In this document: one piece after another, positions 57,920 to 64,000 of the stretch | Position numbering within the stretch: position 1 is the first letter of the stretch | Layout: each line of letters starts with the position of its first letter | Origin: Chaunax sp. Z400 | Lineage: Eukaryota > Chordata > Actinopteri > Lophiiformes > Chaunacidae | Direction: 5' to 3' | Assembly (NCBI GenBank): GCA_037577475.1 | Contig: CM075194.1 | Span: 24,466,492 to 24,530,491, forward strand | Length of the DNA: 64,000 bases | The notes under the pieces: generated by a model | What the model saw: the letters and a program-made list of their open reading frames with translations, nothing else | Told to the model about the DNA's origin: nothing | The model's database searches: none | Program-made: the position numbers and the translations under genes

Positions 57920-58897
57920 TCAACTGTAGGAAGAAGAAGTACCTGCTGACCTGGGTCTCTCTCTGGCTGCCTTCTCCATGTTTTTCTTCACCAGCTGTGT
58001 GGCCTGCTCCATTCTCTCTCTCATCTGCAACACGAATAATAGCACACTTGTTTTCTTCTCCTGGGATCCGACCCAGGACTCCTGCAGAACGTCCAGGGGA
58101 CCTCTCACCTGCCTGCCATAAAGGAGCTCAAAAGGTGAAAATCCTGTTGAGGCTTGAGGCACCTCCCTGTAGGCAAACAGGATATACGGGAGCCACTTGT
58201 CCCAGTCTTTGGCATTAGTGGAGATAAACTTCTTTCGCATGCTTTTCAGAGTTCTGTTGTACCTCTCCACTAAGCCATCGGTCTGGGGGTGGTAAGGGGT
58301 GGTCCGAATACTCTTTATGCCTAAGAGCCTGTACACCTGCCTAAGTGTGTTTGAAAGGAAATTTGTCCCCTGATCTGTCAATATTTCTGATGGAATACCA
58401 ACTCTGGAAAAAAGCTGCAGTAAAGTGTAGGCTATTTGTTTAGCAGTGATGTCTCTCAGGGGAAATGTCTCAGGATATCTGGTGCTGTAATCGCAATCTA
58501 CCAGTATGTAGCGGTGTCCTGACTGTGTTCGTTCTAATGGGCCAACGATGTCCATAGCTATGCGGCTAAATGGGACATCCATGATGGGGAGTGGTTGTAA
58601 TGGGAATTTGGGAACTCTCTTTTCCCCTGCTAGCTGGCAAACTGAACAGGACTCACAATAACCCTGTACCTCTGTGCTCAGACCTGGCCAGTAAAACCTG
58701 CTTGAAATTCTGTCCAAGGTCTTTTTAGCTCCTAGATGATCTGCCCAGGGAATACTATGGCCCAACTTTAGCACCTGTTCACGGAGCCCCTTCGGAACCA
58801 CCAGTCTTTCTCTATCATCTGGACCTGCCTTATAGTACAGTACCTGGTCTCTGAGGAAATAGCCCTCCCCTGCAACTTGACCCCTCTGCACTACCAC
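57920..58897 (-). pseudogene. Gmr1-type integrase
   Basis: A 325-codon frame carrying an HHCC zinc domain (H47, H54, then the CESCSVCQ cysteines) and a DD35E core: D116 (AMDIVGP), D175 (LTDQGTNF), E211 (GLVERYN). It lies upstream of the polymerase. The frame stops before the polymerase starts, and 57791-57919 holds the disrupted C-terminal part. In a live element it would insert the cDNA. Confidence 0.9.
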
Positions 58898-59478
58898 CGC
58901 CTGTTTAAAACAGCCCTGCAGTGAGTCATCCTGTCTGTGAGAACCTCATCAAAGTAAGGCAGCTCAGAGAGAAAATTAAGATCCGTCTCCCCTGACTCTT
59001 CACCTAGGCCATGAAACTCAGGGGTGAGTTTGGCTGGGAACTGGGGAACTAGCTCTTCTCGACCCTGACCCTTTTCAGCTGGTCCTGCCTGGTCCCCACT
59101 TGCTCCCTCCCCCTTCTCCTCCAACCCCTGTTCCTGTCTCTGCAGCCTAGTGACAATGTGAACTGCTCTACATGACTGAATAAGCTCCCTAAGAATAGGA
59201 ATATCCTGTCCTAAGACTACCTGGTGGGCTAAGCTGTCCACCACCCCTACTGATAGAAGGTAAGTTTGCCCCGCTACCTCCAGGTACACAACTGTCACAG
59301 GATATAGCTTACTGTCACCATATACACAGGAAATATCTAGGACTGGCCTTCCAAGGGGAAACTCCTTCTGGAGTAGCGAGGGATGTATTAGTGTCTGGTC
59401 ACTGCCACTATCAAGGAGAGCTTGAGCTTGTTTACCATTGATCTTAACTGTAGTTATCTGACGTTTACTCCTGAACAA
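58891..59478 (-). pseudogene. Gmr1-type aspartic protease
   Basis: 195-codon frame; LLDSGSDQTLI at residues 21-31 is the protease active site. The rest is an acidic, low-complexity spacer (about residues 105-155) leading to the integrase. It overlaps the end of gag by 25 bp in another frame. Confidence 0.82.
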
Positions 59479-60211
59479 CTCACATTTTCATAGGGATGAG
59501 GAACAGTGCAAAAATAAGCTGCTTTAGCTTTTCTGACTGGACATTCTGGCTTAATATGTCCTTCCTGACCACAGTAAAAGCAAACAGGCTTAGCAGCAGG
59601 CTTTGTATTAAAAGGAGTTGCAAATTTTTCTACGGGCCTAGCTGGCTCAGACTCCCTAGGACCACCTCCACCCCCCGACCCAAATGGCTTACCCCTTGCC
59701 ACGGTGGGCTTCTGTGGGGCTTCCAACCGGTAGCTCTTGGACCCTCGTCGGGCTGCCAGGAAGGCCTCCACCAGTTCAGCTGCTTCCCTCGCTGACGCTG
59801 GATCCCTCTCTTTCACCCATACTCTGAGCTCTGGAGAGAGGGAGCGATAGAATTGCTCCAGAATGAGGATCTCCCCAACCTGCGTCTTGGTTCTTTTCTT
59901 TGGCTGGATCCATTTGTCATACATGTCCTTAAGCCGATTGTAGAACTTGGGTTTTCGTTGGGGCGGATGTCGGGCTCCCTGAACCTCTGCTGATAAACCT
60001 CCCCATTGATTTCATATTTAGCAAGAATAGCCTCTTTCACCACCTTATATTCAAAAGTGTCCTCTGGTGCCATGGCCACATATGCTGCTCGAGCCTTCCC
60101 TGTCAGATGTGGAATCAGTCTCACTGCCCAGTCGACCTCCAGCCACTGATATTCCACTGCCAGGCCCTCAAAGGTGGTCAGATACTGCTCAATATCATCA
60201 CCTTCCTCCAC
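59454..60211 (-). pseudogene. Gmr1-type Gag with SCAN-like region and CCHC knuckle
   Basis: Two overlapping frames (59813-60211 and 59454-59924) separated by a frameshift near 59900. The first holds a capsid-like segment (YLTTFEGLAVEYQWLEVDWA, then LTGKARAAYVAMAPED) and FREPDIRPNE. The second has GEILILEQFYRSLSPELRVW followed by VKERDPASAREAAELVEAFL. This matches the vertebrate SCAN-domain pattern (LEQF---LP-ELQ-WV-E--P-S--EA--L-E), fitting the published proposal that SCAN arose from Gmr1-type Gag. A CCHC knuckle CFYCGQEGHIKPEC follows. Confidence 0.82.
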
Positions 60212-60870
60212 TCTTGGAACTGCTGCTTGTCCCCATCCCCTACCCGTTAACTCACTTTGGGCACTGCGTTGGTGGAGATGTTCCTCCTCCGGCTGTGGCG
60301 GGGTATTCAGCTGAGGCTGACTCTCTACCCTCTTCTACTGCTCCATATCATCGCTGAGATTGTTCATTTGGATCTGTATTTGGCGCCATTGTTTCTCTGT
60401 CCCACCTTTCACTTAGGTCACTTTGAAAATGAAGACATTGCTGCAACATGCTGGTGATTGAGTCCATATCTGCTGGCCCCAGTTGCTCCTCCCTTGGGTG
60501 TGTGACCATGGGCAGGCCTCCTGCAGCGCCCTCTTCTTGCCATCTCTCACAACATCCACCATTGGAGCTTTAGGGTTGACATTAGGTCCCATGCTGCCAA
60601 CTTGAAATGCTCAACTCCTTCAATCTAGCAGCGTCGTCTATAGTCTAATACAGGACAAACAAAATGTATAATGAACTTGAGAAATACTACATAAAAAGCA
60701 CAACTTAATGTCCTCTTCCTCACTTCCCCTCTCTGCACCTACTTGGTACAGCCTAACCAAGTAATTGGCACCTGCTGGAAGGCTGTGGCTTAATTCTCAT
60801 GTGTGCACTCCATGAAAACACGCCCCTGGAGGTTGGCCTTAGTGAGGGGGATAGTTTCCAGATCCCTCCC
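60212..60870 (-). other. Gmr1 leader and possible 5' LTR
   Basis: Region 5' of gag on the minus strand. An ATG at 60387-60389 opens a gag-like frame that meets a stop after 13 codons. An LTR should lie toward 60870, but with no second copy its borders cannot be defined. No tRNA primer site was recognised. Confidence 0.4.
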
Positions 60871-61867
60871 ACCATCATTTAGTCACAACATAGAAATAAG
60901 TCATTGATGCATTTCAGAGTAAATGATTATGTTGGTGAGATTTTTTTGCATGATTGAAAAGACCTGGCCAAGGCAATAATTTACTGGGTCTAATTAATGT
61001 CCTATTGAAACAACTGACGATGTCACGACTTCCGTAAAAACTTACATGAACGGGCAGTTGGGATGCTGATGCTAGTGATGGTCGGAACTCGGCAGATCCG
61101 TGCAGCACAGATGTTCCAGATGTTATGACTGATTACAATGGTGAACGGATATCACAGCTGGTGGTCGTTGGCATTTGTATCATCGCTGCAGGGACCGCTA
61201 TCCCATCGTATAGATCCAGGAAGTGGATCGTTTGGTGGTGGTGGGAGGCCACTGCTAATGGATGACTGTCAGAACTTGTCCACATTCACGGTACACTGCA
61301 AGCCATCCATTACCGAAATACGGTCCTAGGTCCCCACGTCATTCCCAGGATACAGCAATCAGGCATCACCTTCATGCATGACAATGCCAGACCACATGTC
61401 TGTCAGGAGTAGCCTACCTGGACCAGAACAATGTCGCTGTCCTTCCTTGACCACTATTTTCACAGATCTCAACCCAATAAGCGCATCTATGGGATGTTCA
61501 GGATCACTGGGTGAGAGAGAGAGATCCTGCTCCAGCAACACATGAACAACTTGTCACAGCTCTGCAGGAAGAATGACATGTCAACCTACAAGTCCAGATT
61601 GACATCTTATCCATTCAGGAGGTGTAAAGTAGTGATAAATGGTGGAGGTAAACAGACACAGTAGTGACTTTTATGTTCTCTGTCTCACCATCCACACTTT
61701 CTGACTTGTAAACATTAAGGCAAAAAACACTAATCTGCAGAAAAATGTTTTTTTTCTGTATGGCTAAAGGATGAATAAAGATATGTGAACCATAATTTGC
61801 CTTTGATATTTAATATGAACAGGATGGCATGACATCAAAAAATATGCGTTTCTACTGTTGGTCAGTA
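60871..61867 (+). mobile_element. Tc1-A, left end lost (unit 3/4 junction)
   Basis: Right 997 bp of the junction Tc1; the left terminal repeat was removed together with the decayed finger fragment where the Gmr1 element sits. Transposase relic at about 61150-61580. The right end matches the repeat at 24089-24103. Confidence 0.78.
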
Positions 61868-62045
61868 TATATACAACAGTTTCATAAAGTTTGAACCACA
61901 AATAATAACTTTTATTAACGTTATTGACGGAGTGCGGCAAAGCAGTGCTTACTGCAAGGAAAATATGGCTTTGACCAGAACACACATGCACGTGTAACAG
62001 ATTTAATGACCACAACTTCTTCAACAGTTTGTTACTAAATACAGT

Positions 62046-62231
62046 GCAGCTGGATCCAGGTCAACAAGAACCACGACCAGAGGGGACTGTTACATGAAAT
62101 TTAGGTCTACAACATTTGGTCAAAACTGCTTTTCAGTCAAGGCTGCTGGGATGTGGAATTATTTACCACTGAGTATCAGAGAGTGTAGTACTTTTAAACA
62201 TTTAAGGATAATTTTAAAAATGATTGAAGGA
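62046..62231 (+). pseudogene. LINE 3' ORF fragment (unit 4)
   Basis: Fourth copy; reads KAAGMWNYLPLS with Ser to Tyr in the WNSLP block. Confidence 0.48.
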
Positions 62232-62738
62232 TACTCAGGCATGTGGTCACTGACTACTGTAACATTACCATTTTTTCACCTACAATACACGTTGTACTGT
62301 GAGAGAGGGACTGGACACACATCCACCCCACAGCCACCCTGGTTCTACTGTGGGCATGAACCGGGCGAACAGGAACCATAAACATGAACTAAAACAGTAT
62401 TTTACTTTTTTTTAAACACAAATTATATGTAAATTGTGTACACAGCTCTTTATGAGGAAATGCCTGCCCCAAATGACCAGTCTCCAGTGGTTCCTGTGAA
62501 AATGTCAATACACTTACCAAGCTGTTTGTCATTGTTCCTTTAAAGAGGCAGCGTACACTCTGGATTCACTTACTCATTTTTATAATGCGTTTGCATTGAT
62601 AAAAACAGTTTGTTTGGTTGATTTCATTTCATTTCTCTTTATTTCGAACAAAAATAAAACAACAAACAAACCAAAAAAGCAGATAGACAAAACTAAAAGA
62701 CAATAAATTGCATCCGCTAACACTTATACCGCACAATT
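62232..62738. other. Unit 4 spacer with local rearrangement
   Basis: No gene. Around 62580-62640 it differs from the other units by an inserted stretch (ATAATGCGTTTGCATTGATA and following). Confidence 0.45.
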
Positions 62739-64000
62739 TGAAGGCGAGGAAGGCTGCGGGTCCGGACGGCATCAGCTCCAGGCTCCTGAAGTCCTGCGCA
62801 GACCAGCTGTGTGGGATAGTTGAACACATGTTCAACCTGAGCCTGAAGCTGGGGAGAGTGCCACAGATGTGGAAAACATCCTGCGTGGTACCTGTCCCCA
62901 AGACTCCGCACCCCAAGGACCTCAACAGCTACAGGCCGGTGGCTCTAACATCCCACCTGATGAAGACCCTGGAGCGGCTGGTCCTAGTTCATCTCCGCCC
63001 CCTGGTGAGCCCAGCGATGGACCCGCTTCAGTTCGCCTACCAACCTGGCATCGGGGTGGACGACGCCATCATCTTCCTCCAACATCGAGCCCTCTCTCAC
63101 CTGGAGAAGCCAGGAAGCACTGTGAGAATCATGTTCTTTGATTTCTCCAGTGCTTTCAACACAATACAGCCTCAGCTTCTAAGGGACAAGCTGGAGCACA
63201 CCAGTGTGGACCACCACCTCACATGCTGGATACTGGACTACCTCACCAACCGTCCACAGTATGTGAGGTCACGGGACTGTGTGTCCGACATGGTTGTCTG
63301 CAGTATGGGGGCCCCACAGGGAACGGTCCTGGCTCCGTTCCTCTTCACCCTCTACACTGCAGACTTCCACTACAACTCACCCACCTGTCACCTGCAGAAG
63401 TTCTCTGATGACTCTGCCATCGTCGGTCTGATCACAGATGGGGACGACAGGGAATACAGAGGACTGACGCAGGACTTTGTGGACTGGTGCCAGCGGAACC
63501 AACTCCAGATCAACGCAGGGAAAACCAAAGAACTGGTGGTTGATTTCCGCAGGCAGACACACTCCCCCCCCCCAATACCACTGCACTTTACAGGAAAGGC
63601 CAGAGCAGACTCTATCTGCTCAGGAGACTGAGGTCCTTTGGAGTACAGGGAGCACTCCTCAAGACATTTTATGACACCGTGGTGGCATCAGCCATTTTTT
63701 ATGGTGTGGTCTGCTGGGGCAGCGGCATCTCAGTGTCGGACAGGAAAAGACTCGACAAACTGATAAGGAAGGCCAGCTCTGTCCTGGGATGCCCCCTGGA
63801 CCCAGTGGAGGTGGTGGGAGGAAGGAGGATGACAACTAAGCTGTCATCCATAATGGACAATCACTCCCACCCGATGCGGGACCGAGTAACAGCACTGGAG
63901 AGCTCCTTCAGCGACAGGTTGCTTCACCCAAAGTGTGTGAAGGAGCGCTTTCGCAAGTCTTTCGTTCCTGCAGCTGTTAGACTGTACAATCAGCACTGCT
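62739..64000 (+). pseudogene. CR1/jockey-type LINE, 5'-truncated and internally deleted
   Basis: Starts abruptly at AAGGCGAGGAAGG within the reverse transcriptase, so endonuclease and ORF1 are absent. An open frame to 63631 has the polymerase motifs KAAGPDGISS, NSYRPVALTS, FFDFSSAFNTI, GAPQGTVLAPFLF and FSDDSAIVGL (the catalytic pair read as SDD) and ends in VVDFRRQ. At about 63575-63590 the frame jumps: sequence after the junction continues, in another frame, as SRLYLLRRLRSFGVQ and ASAIFYGVVCWGSG, the conserved C-terminal region. Tens of residues normally between these blocks are missing. It runs off the window end. Confidence 0.85.

Larger units (their letters stand above)
56311..60870 (-). 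mobile_element. Gmr1-type Ty3/gypsy retrotransposon, 3'-truncated
   Basis: A 4,560-bp minus-strand element with gene order gag, protease, integrase, reverse transcriptase, RNase H. Integrase upstream of the polymerase is the hallmark of the Gmr1 clade; most Ty3/gypsy elements have it last. The left edge cuts the RNase H frame (its stop comes from flanking DNA), no 3' LTR is present, and no target duplication is visible. It replaces the 516 bp that occupy 39351-39866 in unit 2. Coding frames are long but broken by several frameshifts. Confidence 0.88.
40699..61671. repeat. Tandem duplicon, unit 3 (most divergent)
   Basis: Same gene order as units 1 and 2 but structurally the most different. 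It keeps a longer L1 fragment, keeps the opposite half of Tc1-B, has a different zinc-finger array, carries 535 bp downstream of the finger exon that the other units lack, and contains a Gmr1-type retrotransposon in place of the decayed finger fragment. Confidence 0.92.
61672..64000. repeat. Tandem duplicon, unit 4 (start only)
   Basis: Repeats the first kilobase of the unit, then is interrupted at about 62739 by a LINE. Its opening bases agree with unit 1 rather than units 2 and 3 at several variable positions, for example the run of T after AAAAATG and the sequence AAGGATGAATAAAG. The array therefore extends beyond the window. Confidence 0.88.

Noticed and set aside
56244..58218. Plus-strand frames across the Gmr1 element
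   Set aside because: They are antisense shadows of the integrase and polymerase frames.

Overview
This window is teleost fish nuclear DNA. The evidence is spliced gene fragments with GT/AG junctions, a fish-type C2H2 zinc-finger gene (short first exon, acidic linker, one long finger exon), hAT, Tc1, L1, CR1/jockey-type, Gmr1-type and endogenous-retrovirus elements, and long CA/CT microsatellites. Nothing prokaryotic is present. The species cannot be named from the sequence.

The window is a head-to-tail array of one duplicated unit of about 16.8 kb. In an arbitrary register, unit 1 is 1-23908, unit 2 is 23909-40698, unit 3 is 40699-61671, and unit 4 starts at 61672 and runs off the end. Unit 1 is lengthened by two hAT insertions (2235-3686, 3754-4897) and an endogenous retrovirus (5588-10024). 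Unit 3 is lengthened by a Gmr1-type LTR retrotransposon (56311-60870). Unit 4 is interrupted after about 1 kb by a LINE (62739 on).

Each unit holds, in order: the right end of a Tc1 element; a LINE 3' fragment; a minus-strand retroelement fragment; broken exons of dglucy (D-glutamate cyclase); a CA/CT microsatellite; exon 1 of a zinc-finger gene; an antisense THAP-domain exon; an L1 ORF2 tail; part of a second, inverted Tc1 (Tc1-B); the finger exon of the zinc-finger gene; a decayed finger fragment; and the next Tc1 (Tc1-A).

The zinc-finger gene is the only plausible functional host gene: exon 1 of 136 bp, an intron of about 7 kb and one large finger exon. Unit 3 encodes nine fingers, has an undamaged end and has an AATAAA 185 bp past the stop. 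Units 1 and 2 encode an identical finger exon with eight fingers, a frameshifted ninth finger, and no equivalent of the unit 3 segment carrying that AATAAA. The dglucy exons look like a passenger pseudogene: the middle of the gene is missing and the last exon is broken differently in units 2 and 3. About 6.9 kb spanning the unit 1/2 junction (18319-25220) recurs almost unchanged at 35109-42010, so the array was recently expanded or homogenised, unless the assembly is at fault. Coordinates of decayed repeats are estimates made by eye.
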